Shown: piece after piece, positions 10,774 to 25,700 of the stretch
How positions within the stretch are numbered: the first letter of the stretch is position 1
Layout of the letters: every line of letters begins with the position of its first letter
Origin: Lepisosteus oculatus
Lineage: Eukaryota; Chordata; Actinopteri; Semionotiformes; Lepisosteidae
Direction of reading: 5' to 3'
Assembly (NCBI RefSeq): GCF_040954835.1
Contig: NC_090697.1
Coordinates: forward strand, 570,501 to 634,500
Length of the DNA stretch: 64,000 nt
Position numbers and translations under genes: made by a program
The notes under the pieces: model-generated
Databases searched by the model: none
What the model saw: the letters and a program-made list of their open reading frames with translations, nothing else
Told to the model about the DNA's origin: nothing

Positions 10774-13700
10774 GTCGGAAAACTTGGAGGTTGAACTTCT
10801 AATGCGGTTTTTTTAAGATGATTTTTTCGTCGTTTACTGCATACGGGTTCATAAGAGATGTGTGGATCTACCCGCCTTGTTACGAATTTATTGGCACACC
10901 CCGGAGGTCATTTCGGAATATGACTTCCAATTTATGAAGGTATCTTAAGTGTTGATAAAATTATCCAGTCCCCTGGAGGAGATTACGCGCTCTTTTTGTA
11001 TTCGTTGGGTTTTGGGGGGATTACACATTACACAATGTGGTTTCCTCCACATTAGCTTTATTAGTTACTAACAAGTTGTAACGTGTTCAGAACCAGAAAG
11101 AAGGCAGAACTTCTATGGGATCTTTTTTTTTTTCTCCACTGCTGTTAGAGTAGTATAGGGAAGCCCGTTTCCGCCAGGGAGTAAAAACACGCGTGTGTAT
11201 CTCGCAATTGCGACTTTGTATCTCAGAATTCCGATTTTATATCTCACATTTGCAACTTCGAAATGCCCCACATTTCACTGTCTGTCCTTTGGTTATTGTA
11301 ACGGGTTCGCCGCTCTCACCCTAGTTCGTTTCTCACTGCATTGGCTCGAACCCGGGTCTTGCCAGCTGAGTCCACTGCAACTGGATCGTACAACCTGTAT
11401 GTCGGCCGTTCTTTTACACTAGATTCATAAATCGTACAGGATCTATAGGCCTGAAGACTTGCCTTGTCAAGTGCCCTGATAAAATGAATTACATTCGTTT
11501 TTATGGAATTCCATTTCCGCCAGGGAGGGTTCCATAGTGGGCGGTGGGCTTTTTTAAACATTTTTATTTAAACACCGGAAATACAAAAAAGGAATATTAA
11601 ATTAAAGAAAAAGGAATTGCACTTTAAAAGTATTAACAGAGGGAGCATTATTAGACCATTTACTTTTGTGGATGAAATATTTTGCCAAAATTAACTGATT
11701 AATAATAACATATCCTTAATCCAAATCGGATCTAAATCTTAATTTAAAGATTGTGATGTAATATTTACATTTAAAATGTTTAACATTTAATTTAATTGTT
11801 TTGGATAGATCTGCAAAATGTTATATTTTGCAGATCTATCCAAAACAATTTTGTATACACTATACTGTATGCAATTTTCAAACAAATGTAACAGGATTTT
11901 TTTTCTCAAAATACACACAAGTCATCTTCATGTTTCTTTAACTTTATTTGTAAGACGGTATCTATCGGCAATTGTCCAAACTAATTTCCAATTTATATTC
12001 CTAAACGTAGCATTCCAAAAGCAGACACAAGAAGGTATAAATCCACGGTGGGCTTCTTTTGCCAGATGAGCAACCTGGCCTTGCTACGTCCATTGATGGC
12101 GCCAAAAGTGACGTCAAAATTGTGAGATTTTAAATCGCAATTGAGGGATAAAAACTCGGAGTTCTGAGGTACAAAGTCGCAATTGCGAGAGACGATAGCG
12201 CGTTTTTTTTTTTACTCCCTGGCCGAAACGGCTTCCCCAGGGGTGTAGTACTGCGCTGCAGAAGAAACGTGAGTCTACCACGGCCGTTTTCCCTGGACGT
12301 AACAGTTCTGCCCCTTTGCTTTCACGGACTTTCACATTTAGTTCACAGCGGTTTAAGAAACGGTATTGCAAGCCATTTGTTTATGTAGTTTATAAAATGT
12401 GAAAGAGTCTAATCGTTGTTGAAACAATCCTTAATCTTATCGACAGGTGTCATTTGGGGTCTCATTTACTGCTGCTGTGAATTCCATATCCTTGAAAGAT
12501 GCTTTCCGCCTCCTGTACATGTGGAGAGTGTTGTATAGCAGTCTGCACTGCAATGCACGTCTCCAGAAGAAGCTGTTCAGTGAGACTCCTAAATATTGGG
12601 TCCAGTGGCTGGTGCTTGAAGAGAAGGTACCTTTGCCTCCAGTAAAACTTCCAGATTATGAAATGGAAAATATCTGGGGGTTAAAATTAGACTGTCTTGA
12701 AGGGAGACACAGAGGTGAGTCTTGAGTTTTTCCTCAAGTGTAAAAATCTTTCTGAGCAATATAGCTATAAACAACAAGCACATGTACTTGAGTATCCCAG
12801 CTGCTAAAACCATGATTTATACATACAGTATTAAAAGTCTTGATGGGGGAATTTATGCTTTCAAATGAATGTCTCCCAAGGTATACTCTTTTGACAAACT
12901 TTAAAATATCTAACCCTGCTCTGTGACTGCCACACAGTGGAAGGCTTCACACAAAATGATTTTGCCCTTTAATCAGTGTACAGTATGTAGACAAGTGGTT
13001 TGGATTTTCTTTTGGGAAATTGTCATTTACATATTCCTTTAGAATATTTCAGCAAACCTATTTTTCCCAGGTATGTAGTTTTGGATTTTGTGTTTTCTAA
13101 TTTGTGCTCTTATCCTTAGGGATGCTACAAAATGGTTAAACAGTTTACTGTAGCACAAGATTTGTATAGAAGCAAATGGCTCTTAATGTCAAGTTACAAA
13201 TGAGAAGTGGCTGCTCTCTAAGAGCTAGGAGAGTCTCGAATTTTGTCCAGGTGAAACTGAAGAGCCTCCCAACTGGGGAGGCTTGTTCTAAATATCCAGA
13301 GTTTGTGTAAATATTCGGTATCTGAACTTCTTTCTCTTTAGTTTCCAGTTATTTCACTGCTGTTACTGTATCTTTCCCCTGGGTTTACACAGCACGCAAT
13401 ACTTATGAAAGACTCCTGGTCTGAAGAAATTTAGCAACCAGAATTGTTCTTCTTGCTCATCGAACTGTTTCTAAAGGCTATTATACCTTTTTTGCAGTAT
13501 GATAACTGAATCTAACATGGTATTTTATGGACTTGCTAGCACTTGAGAGAGTGTGAGCTGTGCTCCCCTGGTTTCAAATTTGTTTGTGCTACATAACAAA
13601 ATGGTTTGCTTTTTTTTGTTTGTCTTGTTTTCATAGGCTCTGGCATGTTTTTGTCAAATGTCTGCCCAATCCATGATTTTTCTAAATTGTTTTTTTAGTA

Positions 13701-16700
13701 CCGTTTCTGGGTCCTCTGCTTGGAGGAATCTAGCTGATGTAGATTGGGAATAGCAGTGGGCATTAAATGGGTCCTAGCGGCAAACCATTGCTTACAACTC
13801 CCCGGGGTGTTAAATCAGTTCTTGATTTATGTGCATATATTACATGGGATTCCCAACACAATTTGAACACTATAGCCTTTTATGAAGTGTGACTGGACAC
13901 AAATATCAAGAGAATGATGGTGTCTTTTCTGCTGTAGAACCTCCATGTAAGTTATACTTGAATAACTGCTTTTACTATTGTAGTCCTGAAAAAATTAATT
14001 GTAACAGGCAAGGATTTCTGTGTTTTCCATTGCTCAGCAATCCTTTTCAACCGTCTATAGCTTGATTTACCCTTTCAATGTTTGAATCATTGGCCCTGTT
14101 ATGCATACTCTTCCTTCTGCTTATTTCTTTTCATTTATGATACTTAAATTTTCCCACATAATGTACATTTTAAGGATGAATGTTTCATGAAACATGACTC
14201 TTTTTTTTATTATTTCTCATTCATCTGTCTACAACTTGTAAACCCTGAATTCATTCTTCTACGGTCTGCATCTCTAGGGTATTTGGAACCTGTGTTATTT
14301 TAAAATTTATAGTAGACATCAAAATATACCAGATTGTGCGCTTGTTGATCTCTTATGTCCGTTTCCCTTTTACTGGTGGCTTGCTCTTATTGACAGTCCG
14401 CAACGGTACCAGCTCTCTATTGTTTAAGAAGTTATCATTAACCATCTCAAACACATCCAGTATTTCTCATCACTATCCCAAATTATGTGCTGAAAACTGG
14501 TATCTACCAGTGATATAACATGAGCTTTACCAATACCTGCATTTATGCATCTATGTTGGCATTAGGGAATTGGTGGTACTAAGATCTGTTTTCTGCTTTA
14601 ACATTCAAGTTCTAAACCTCTTTATTGTTCAGTTACTCATAACTCATACATCAGAAAGACCAGAGAAACAAAATTATCCTGCAGCTAGGATCACACCTTC
14701 CCCTTTCTCTTTATGACAGACTACTTTTCTTCTAAATGCTCTCCATTCATTGGAGGTTTCATTTCACACCTCTTGATTGGCCTCTCTGTCTGTCTCATGA
14801 TCCCTCCTCCTCTCTCCCAGCCTTTGTTCTCCCGCTACATTATCTTTGCTTACTGCCTTGTCTTTCTCACACCTAAAGAAGGCTCCACGGCTGAAAATTT
14901 GCGTTTTCTTTCTTCTTTTTTTCAGCATGGAATAAATCTATTACTTGTTCCTTTACAACTTCTGTTCTGCTTGTCTATCCAGTTTGAGTTTAAATACTGC
15001 TTTTGCACCTGTGCCCGCTGGACTGAAGTGCCACCCCATTCTGCTTGCACAGGCCCCCTAAACCTAAGCTTTTCAATGAATCTCTAATGTTTTAGCAATG
15101 TGTTAAATGTCTGTAATTCTTCTTGTTGGTGACACTAGCAGCTCAGGATTTCTAAGCATTCTAACCATGGACATTAAGGCTTAAACATACACTTCAGGTT
15201 TAAGGATTTAGTATATTGAATCATTAGTCTTTCATTTTAATGTCTTTGGATCCTGCATGGGCCATGATGCCTGTAAGACAACAGTCCCTTCTTAAATTCA
15301 AGGCTTGGTCTCTTCAGTACTCCATCTGGTGAGCTTTCCCTTCATTCAGTAGAATCCCGTGGCAGTGCTGTACAGGCAGTGGAACCATTCAGAATGTGAA
15401 CATTGATAGCTTCTAAATTTCTAAAGAATATAGATTCTTCTAAACTTGTTTGTGAAACAGAAATAACAAACATTCACATTAATAATGGCTGAAGTCTGCT
15501 GTGTTCCCCGTACAGTATGGGGAGCAGAAGGAATTATTTTCCCTAGTGCCACTTGTATTAATGGCGACAAGGTCAACTGTGCCAGGTCTGGATACCTTAA
15601 AATGTTACACCCGTTATCTGACATTCTAATGTGAAGCTGATCAGATTCACAGAGGTATTTTAAAAGACCTATGGAACTTCTGTAACTTATACAATTCCTT
15701 TCATGTAATGCATCCCAGAGTACTAAGTCCTTACTAAAATTGATTAGCTGACAACCATGTTTGACACATTCAAAATGCTTCTGTCCAACTTGACTGATTT
15801 TTTTTTCCCCCCTTTTTCAGAGGATGCTGAAGAAGGCGAAACGGACGGGATTTTGAAATTTGAATGGAAAGAGTTGTATGACCGTGCTATAAAGCATCAT
15901 GGCAGTTTTGCTAATGTTGTACAACATGTTCTTGAACAACAGATTAAAAATGGTAAGTAAAGCTGAATGTCTTCTATTGGTCATCATTGCTCTGATTTTA
16001 GATAAAGGATCCACAGTAAGTGAAACATTTAGTATTCAAATGGGAATTGGACTTTCCAGACTATCCTGGTTTCAAACTCAAGGTTAACTTTCTTATTGCT
16101 TAATTTAAAGCTATTAAATGATTCAGCATGCATTCATTTAGGAGTAATTCTAGGTTTCTTCTCAAATAAAAATGACTTGTTGCAATTGCAAAGCTGGTTG
16201 AGTGAGGCCATAAACTTGAACCAAAATGAAGTAAATTCTATTTCATTTGAAGTCTCAAATCCTGAGTTATAAGTAGAGTTGAGTTAAAAAGACCTTTATT
16301 AATTGCTGCTGGTATGCAAAAGAAATCTGCAGTGGTATAACCAATGGGAGCACTTGCTGTTCGATGCAAGTTGAGCCTTTTGGCCCAGATGTTATAATCC
16401 ATGTTTGTAGGAATATTTTCCTTTTGAGGACAAAATCTATGGAATATTAATAATGTCCAGCAATAATATCAATAAGTGAACTTTCTAGCCACCTGTTATT
16501 TTTCTCTTCATTGTTAGAGGGGCTTCAGATCCCCTGATGATAAAAGCTTAATATATTGCTTCAAGTTTGTTTTAATTTATATCCTTAGTTTTCAGAAAAC
16601 GTAAGACCTCCTTTAGGATGATGTTTTGAAGTCCCACAATTATAAAAGCTTTGTAGGTTTAAAATTATGCTTATCAGAAGGTGGATAAGCATAATTCTAT

Positions 16701-19700
16701 TATTCATTCGTTCATCCAGAAAGTCTAGGGTTAGTTCTCTGAGCTTTTTTTTCTGAAAGGATTTTCCACATCTATTGACATGTTTCTGCTACGTCACCAC
16801 AGACCACAGCGAACTCGAGGAGCTGTACAGGGAGTACCGTCGGTTCAGGTTCCTGTGGCACTTGACTTACTGGCTGTTCAAGCAGCCGAAGCCCGTTGAC
16901 CGGGATCTACGCAACACATTCCTGCAGTGGAAGAGGTATAAGAGGCGCAAGGTGGCCTCCTGGGGGAAGGCCCAGTGTGACGTTGACTATCTTGCTCACC
17001 TGCATCACGTCACCAGGGACTACATTGAAGGACAGTTGGCAAAAGGGGATGAAAACGTTGGTAAGTTGGCAGTCTTTTATCACGGGTAGAAAGGAATGCA
17101 TACTCCTTTGAGCATACAACCATCAGATGTGCCTTCCCAAGGCCACATGCCATCATCGACTGAAAGGTAGTGGATGCTACATATTGCACAGGAGTATCCA
17201 TGTACTTTTTATAAGTAGCTCGGGTGGGTACAGTAGCTGCGTCCGCATGCGTAGGCTGCTAAGGAACAAGTAAAGGTTTATTCCATGCTGAAAAGAGGGG
17301 AAAAAAACCCAACGTTTTGGCCGTGGAGCCTTCTTCAGGTCTGTGCTTTTTATAAGTATACAATCCTGTGCCATGTGCATAAATACTCCTGGGTTTTATT
17401 GGATTATGCCAGCGGTTCCAAGTTCTTGTCCTGGAGTATCCCTGCGTCTGCTCGTTCTTGTCAATCTGGGCCCTTAATTGCCAGTACTAATTGGTACCTG
17501 TAACGTGCTTGCTGATTTTTTTTTTGTTCTTGATTCAGATCATACCATACTGTACAGTGCAGTATTTCCAAGAACTACAGCATCTAAAATTTGCTAATTA
17601 GGTTTTTATTTCTTACTAAAATGGTTCTTAACAGGTAGTCATAATGGGTGATGAACTAATGCTGTTGGACAACTACAGTGATGCAATGTTTCGACTACTG
17701 TGTGTTGAATTCGTTTTACACCAGAATGAGGGTAGTCCTGAAACTCTAACTTTCAGTTGCTCTGTATAGGTGTAGTATTAATATATTTTTTTTTTAAGTT
17801 GCTAGTGATCGGTTTCAGTTGGAGCATAAACCAGCAGACGAGGCTACTCCAGGACTGAACTGCTGGTCTGGTCGCTAGTTTGTCTTCCGTACAACAGGAA
17901 GACTAGCGACCTGAACTAACAAACTAGTGGTCATGAACCTTTGCAAATATAGTGCCAGCAATTTTCTTTGATTACTAACTTCTGCTAATTGGTCTAAGGC
18001 ATTGTCATTCTTTTTAGGACTACTTTTTAAGCGTAGTTACCGGTTTGTTCCACTGTGTAAATCTGGTTACTGCATGGCATAATTAAAAATCGATCCAGTG
18101 AATAATAGAATGTGATGCCTGATGCAGTTATTTGCCATCATTTAGGATACTGTAAAGCAAATGTGTTTTTGCTGTTGTGCACAGGGACTTCCTTTCAACA
18201 GTGCTGAGACTTCTTCCTTTTCCAACATGTTGTGGGGTTTAAAATGAGTCTTTGGGGGGATGCAGGGTTTCCCTGTTGGGGGAGCCGAGGCCAGGCAGTA
18301 ACCTCTATTTCAAGCTTGAAATGTAATGACTAAAACACTTTTTTCCAATGTGTTGTATATTGATTGAATCTTTATTATGTTCAGACTTCAAGCTTTTATT
18401 TTTTCCCTTCTAGGTATTCAGACTGTGGGATGCTATTTTACAATGTGCAAATCCTTAGTGACCTGGATTTTGAATCAGAACTGGGGAAGACTGAAAAGCA
18501 AAAAGGTACTTTGTGCATTCATGTCTTTTTCACCAAGTATTTGCAAGCAGAAACTATAGTTTTTGTTTCCCCCAAAATTCTTATCCAATGCCACAATATA
18601 GCATAACCTCTTTTGACTCTTATACATACATGTTGGTACCTGTTCATTGGTTCCAGTCAAAGGTTGAGCACTGGATCTATTAATGACTCAATCTGCTGCT
18701 TGAGCAGGTGCAACCGGCAATAATTTTTCCTACAGTATGTAATGTCTTCCTGAGTGGTATTGGAGTTTCAGTGTGAGTAATATATTGTGAATAGTCTCAA
18801 TGCTACTGACTGCTAGGGAAGTATGCACACAAGAATACCTTTCACAACTGCATATCTAATACTGTAACCAGAAACTGTGGTTTGATTTTCATGGTAAACT
18901 GTGGGCACAATAGAAGGCTTTTCAATCTGGACCTCTATAAGAAAGCAAGATATGACCTGAGGAGAATTGTCAGGCCCACTAAAGGGCAGCATCATGAACT
19001 AGAAATACAAGCTGGCACACATCGGAAGAGGTACATGTTGCGGGGTATTGAGTTTATAACGGCACATGCTTTTAAAGTCGGTGTTGCATCCACTGATACT
19101 GGTTTCTCTCCCGGATGAGCTGAACGTCTATTGCGCTCGGTTCGAGAGGGAAATCGCAGAACTGCCAGTGTTCCCAACTGCTGATGTTATGGCAGTGTCC
19201 GTCACGGAGGCTGAATTTAGGGCAACTCTTAGACGGGTGAATGTATTTAATGTGACCAGCCCAGATGGAGTTCATAAACAGATCCTCAAGTCCTGTGCAG
19301 GCTAATTGGCCACAACGTTTATGGATTTTTAATCTTGCATGAGAACAGAAGATTGTAAAAGTGAGTTTTAAAAAAAACTACCATCATAGCAGTCCCAAAG
19401 AAAAATATTGTGACCCGTTTTAATAATTACAGATCAGTAGCACTCGCATCTGCTGAAATGCTTTGAAAGGCTGGTCATGAAGCACAGTAACACGGTGGTA
19501 ACTGAGCACATAGATCCCCTGTATTTGCATAGTGGTATAACCAGTCCACTGACGATGCCCCTTCACACTGCCCTGACGCCTTTGGATAATAAAGGCGCAT
19601 ATATCAGAATGCTATTCAATGATTACATCTCCGCATTTAACATTATAGCTCCATCCAAATGAGTCGGGAAGCTTAATGACCTGGGTATCAGTACTTCTCT

Positions 19701-22700
19701 ATGCAATTGGATTTCCTAACTGGCAGACCACAGACTGTGAGGGTCAATGTGAAGCTTTCTCCCACAATGACCATTGATATAGGTGCCCCTCAAGGCTGTG
19801 TGCTTAGCCCCCTGCCATTTCCTTGTTTACCCATGACTGCGTGGCTGGACAGAGCTCCATCAAAAAGTATAGTAGTGTCATCAATATAGCCCATCTCATA
19901 GTTACTGGTGATTCAGACAACAGGGATGAGGTCAGGTGGAGTGGTGCCTTGACATTTCTCAAGCCAGGTGGGGAGCACCCCCCTGTTCACATCAATGGGG
20001 TGGCTGTAGAGATGGATAGAAGCTTCAGGTTCTTGGGTACCTTCATCACTAGCGATTTAATGTGGTCTCGGCATGTAACTGGAGCTAGAAAGAAGGTGCA
20101 ACAGTGCCTTTACTTTCTCAGACAGTTGAAGAAAGTTTGGTTAATCTTCAGCTATTCTTACTACAGTACAGTTTACAGGTGCACTATATTAAGTGTTTGG
20201 TTTGCTTTGGCAGTAGCTTGTCTGACTGAAATGCATTACAGGGGATAATCACTGGGGATAATAATTACTTGGGTCAGCCCAGTCCTTCATTGGTGTACAG
20301 CTCGCCTCCATTGAGCACATTTTTACACCTCGCAGTCTCAGGAAAACTGGGAGTATTGGATAATCATCCTGGTTTCTCACTTCTCTCTCCAATTCCCTTT
20401 GGTAAGGGTTATAGGAAGATAAAGGTACTGTATGTACTACCAGATTTGGAGGTTTTTTCTTGCAAGCTGTGTGCTTATTGAATTTTACCCCTACCAATGA
20501 CTTGCATACCGTTTGTGCAACTTGTTTAAGCTGTATGGTATTTAACACTTTGGTGTTTCCTTAATGTCTTTGAATTTGCAGGTATGCTCCAATAAGCATT
20601 TCACTGCACTTGTGCATATGTCAAATCAAGCTCAACTATGGGACAAATTCAGTATTCTACAATTGCAGCATGAAGTTTAATTCAGTGTCCAGATGTGATG
20701 TTTTAGAACTGTTAACTCCTAAAATTAGTGTACTTTTTTCATAGTCCTTAGCAGTTTGTACTTTTACATTGTTGAACATAAAGCTTGAAAGTTACGCAAA
20801 TCTGGACACTAGGAAAAATGAACTGAAGTCTGTCTCTGCTTTAATATCTTCCATGCCAGGTCTACACAGATACTCTGGATGGGGTGTACATGGTGCTGAA
20901 TAAGGAAATGGCAGTCTCTGGGGTCAATCATTACCAGTTCTGTCAGGTTGCCAAAGTTCAGATGGCAAGAGTATGCAAGCTGGAAGAGACGGCCATGAAT
21001 TATGTCAATTGGAGAATGATTGACTCCACATACTACTACAAGTAAGTCTACAAGTAATTTAAGCCCGTTTTCAAACAAATCAAACTTTCACAGTAATCGA
21101 TACATGCCAATCCTTGTGACATGCCTAGTGGCAATACTGTAATCATTAAAACCTTAACAAAATAAGAGAACCTGTTCTTTAAATTTTAAAATGGTGTAGT
21201 CTGCCCAAAACTGGGGTCCATCTGCAGTATTGGCATCTCTAGTTTTTAGCTAAGTTTCAGGGAACCTATTGTCTTGGGAAGTATGTCTATTGACTTTAGA
21301 AAAGGACCAGTTTTAAAATGTGAAGCTTGGACTGATATTCACCTTGAAAGAATGGCAGAGGGTGTGATGTGGGGGGGGGGGAATGAAGTAAAGGTGGTAG
21401 CATGAAACGGTGCAGCAGCAGGCTGTTGAATAGGTGGTGCAGTGGTTCTGTATCCTGCAGCTGGCAGAGGAATCTGCTCCAGGGGTGTTGTATAAATGGT
21501 TGACCCAGCACTCTGATCCCAAGCTTCTCTCCCTGCCTGTGTGTCTCATGGAGAGCAATTTGGGGTATGTGAAAAGACAAATTCCTAATGCAAGAAATTG
21601 TATATGGCCGGTAAAGTGATCTTACCTTGCAAAGTGTAATGTGACGGTCAAGAATGAGACAAATGGAAAGTTTAAGGGTCTTTTGACCTGTAGAGCTCTG
21701 GGGGATGTCTTAAATGAATTCTGGCTTCAGCACTTAAGGTTTTGCAGAGAATTGTCTGGGTAAGGGATGAGTACTCCTCTTCCAGCAGCAACCTTCCCTT
21801 AAGGAAGGGAATATCTATTGAGTGCAAGCATTTGAACTGACTGGACAGGACCCCTCGAGTTGAAGAGGATGGTTCCAGTGCAGTAAAGCTCAGATCACAG
21901 GTACAGCCAGAACAGGTAACACTGGAGCAGGTCCCGGAATGTGCTTCTGTTGTGCCTGACCCCTGGTAGGGCATTCTTCCATGGAAGGGTGAGAGCAGGG
22001 AAGCTCCAGCAGCCTCTGGAACACAATTTCCCCACCCTGGTCATGGGAGACTCCTGCATCTGCTGGCTGTTTATTCCAACTGAGCATTTACTCACTAGTG
22101 CCAATTCATGACTTTAAGTTATATAAGTTCAGTCCTTAGTTCCAACACTACCCTGTCGAACTTATTGTGCCAAGATGCCAGTGATGAACAGACATGTTTG
22201 TCTCATGTTTAATCATTTATCAACCTTTCCCAGGAGGTCTCCTGTACAGGAACTGGCCAGTGGCACACCTGCTGAGCTTCATTGGGTTGAATCCTAGCTC
22301 TTTTGGGTTTTTACTTGGATTAAACTTCAAGCTGGACTGTTGGCAACAAAGCTGCTTACCAGATTCAAAAACCCAGTATCTGATACCATGTCTCTGCTGA
22401 ACTCTTTCCAACTGAGTGTTCAGATAAAGGCAGATTAGCCGCTGGGGTTGGGTTTCACGGTTGTCTTAGAAAAACAGACTAGTGAAGTCTTTCACCTGTG
22501 CCCATTTGATTCTGAAAGAGCAAAACATTGTTTCTAATTGTCGAGACCAGCTGAGAAAAGCTTTAATTGTATAGAATGCCGAAATATATTAATCCTTAAT
22601 TGAAGAAGTAAATGACCTTGACTAGATCTCTTCCCCCCCCCCCCCCATGTAAACCACCACCAAACTGGTTTATCAGAAAAGTTGCCCAATTATCGTTAGA

Positions 22701-25700
22701 CTTTTCTCATTGGCCATTTGCGTGCAGTTTATGCAGCTGCTTCAGGCTGGGGGTTGAGGGAGCTGTGGAGGAAGTCTATCAACTTTAAACCCTAGTTAAT
22801 CTAATCATGCATATCTAAAATATATTTTTTTATGGCCATAGAATAAATTAACATGCAAAAGCAAAGTAGAAGGCTTTCTGTTCTTGTGCTTCAATTCTGA
22901 AAGTCACTGACTTATGTCAAAAACCAACATAAGAACAAGGTGGGGTTGCTAATATTAATTCGCTGTTGGCTTTGCTTGGTTCTTTTCTCTTCTACGTAGT
23001 ACTAGTATTGTCTTTCTCCTTTTAAATGTAATTGTCAGCTTTGAAGTAAAAACTGGTGTGGTAAAAATCCATATTTGGTTAGTTGTTTTTATAAATAAAA
23101 TAAACAATAGAGGGATGATGGAGAAGGAGGACCTGTATGGAGTAATTTATGCGTGGAGAAATGCTTTACTAGATCCATAATCCCAGAACTATGGTAATTG
23201 GTGACCTCTGGTGACTAAAGCAGTTTGCTGCCTCTTTTGGTAGGTTATTCATGTTGACTGGGTGTGATCACCTCCTGATATACCTCAAAGCATTCCTGCA
23301 CCGGAAGAGGGTAGTCAATGACTGGATTCTTCAGGATGAAAATGCCTGGGCAAGACAAAAGCTGCCAGAAAAGCTCTACCGACTTCTGCAGTTTGAGACC
23401 AAAATCTCCAAAGGTAAATCCAGCTTTCCAATGTACTGTGTAGGCTCTCATGTAATTAACAGTTAAAACACATTTTAAATCTCAATGTGGCACTTAATTA
23501 AGCTTATCTGAGGATCTCATCCTTGAAGGAAGAAGCCAGCAGCATGGTCCCACAACGCTCCATTGTATTATAGTGAATTTTAAAGTTCACAGTAAAGCCC
23601 TTCTCAAACTCCGGATGGTTCATGTGCAGATATGGCAAACTGTGGATCGTGGGGGTTCAGAAACTACCCAAGTGTGCAAATCCTCATTTTATGGGTCTAC
23701 AAAACCCAGGTGGATTTTGTTGTGGTTGAATTCCAGAGTATTTCATCTGGACTGCTCTGATGACAGGGCTATTCATCCTTTATAACTGGAAGAGTCTTCA
23801 AGGCTCTATCGAGCTCTAGGTCTTTATCTATCCAAATACTCCTAGAGTGAAGTGCTTCTTTTCACACTATAAAACATGAGATTTACTCTCCCGTCTTGAG
23901 ACTGTAGTTGCTGACAATGCTCTTAAGTGGATGAATCTTAACTTATTGATTGCTGACACTTTCTCTAGGACGTTTTAATTCTAATGATTTGGTTAAGTCT
24001 TGATACCCAGTATTGAATTTTGGGCTTGCTATTCAGTACTGAAGTTGCTGTTTCTGCATATCTGGTATAAATTGAGATGGCTCAATTTCCTTCAAATCCA
24101 TTTAGTAATTCCATATGTGATCAGCACTGTACTTAAATCAAAATAGAAAAATTTTAGGGGTGGTATTTGGTCCTGACTTCTGACACTTGTGTAGAATATT
24201 TTGCAAAACATTTACAAAATGGAAGAATATCACCAGACCAGTCCTATGTTTTAGAACAGCTGGCCATCACATGTAATAAACTCTAGGATACTGCATCACC
24301 CTACTTGTTGGAGTATCTAAATCCACACTGAACAAATTCTAGTATGTTCAGATTTCAGCAGCCAGAATCCTGACCATAATGGCAATAAATCGCATTATAA
24401 CTGCCTTGGAATTCTTGCATTGGCTTCCTACCAGCTTTCGAGTCCACTTAAAAATCCTTCTGCTCACCTTTTAAGGCTTTAAATACAGTAGATGGGTACT
24501 GAAGTGCCAAGGCAACTTATGCCTATGCCCCAAAGCTCTGAAACTGTCCCCAATGATATCGGAGAGTTCCCTTTGCTGAGTGCATTTAAATCAAGGCTCA
24601 AATACTTTCTTTTCAGAAAGTGTTTACTCCATTTTCTAATGACTGCATCTTTCAATGCACTTCTAACTTTTGTTCTTATTTATGAACATTGCGGTCCTTA
24701 ACTTTCTATTTGCTGAAACAACTTGAGCCTGTCAAAATGTTAATGAATTTTTAGAGTATGGTGACCAATGGACCCGATTCAGTTGCAAGTGATTGTTTTC
24801 AACAGCCAGGAGGACATTGGATTATCTCTACAAAACATCTAATCAAGGGAGTAAGTAGTCATATAACAGTGGCAGACCTGTTTAAGAGGCAAATCTGAAA
24901 TGTTTTTTGGGAGTGCCTTGAAGGAATTGACTAAAAGTTCGTATTGTATCTTTTTACTTATGTTACTAAAGCAGTCTCAGGATATCTGGTCTCAAAAGAT
25001 AAACATGGCCACCTGATGCCTTTACACAAAGCTGACAGTTCTCAGGGAAATGACTGAATGACCTCTCCAGAACAAATGGTCAATTCAGGAGAATGGGCTG
25101 CTTGTCACACAGGCTGTCAGTAAAGAATATGTAATTGTCAGCTTTTTAGAGTGACCTTATAGCCACAATGCAAGCGGTGAGTCATGTGGGAGTGTATCTT
25201 GTATTGTTTGTACCACTATATAAAGGAGCACCATAAACGTTGGTTTTTAAATCTTGTTCCACAAGCAAAACTTCCATATGCATATGAAATAGACTACTTT
25301 CAACACGCATTTGGCTGATGCAGTTTTTTCTGGCACAACAGCCTTTATGGAAGAGCATTATTTTTTAAAGAGCCATAAACCATTTTCCCTTAAGCCAAGT
25401 GTATCATTCAAATGTAGGAATGAGAATTAACACTTCTACCTTAGATGGGGGGTTACAATTATAGTGTTGCTGTTTTAAAAGTGAAACAAAAAAACATTTT
25501 ACAACGATTCAATCGGTCATCAAAGAGATGACCAAGTATAGGTGTGCAGGCTTCTTTTTATATGGGATTTACATATAATGGAGTAAAGTAACGTGATCTG
25601 CAAATTTAAAAAAGAACTGGAAGTTTAGGAACTGCTGCCTTAGTCTTCCTTCCCAATACTAAGCTCACGTTTTGACTTGATCTTGTAAGATCAGGCTAAT

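Larger units (their letters stand above)
10774..12446 (+). other. F-box gene intron 1
   Basis: This intron is mostly filled by a terminal-inverted-repeat DNA element (11158-12237). The acceptor before exon 2 is TTATCGACAG. Confidence 0.7.
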
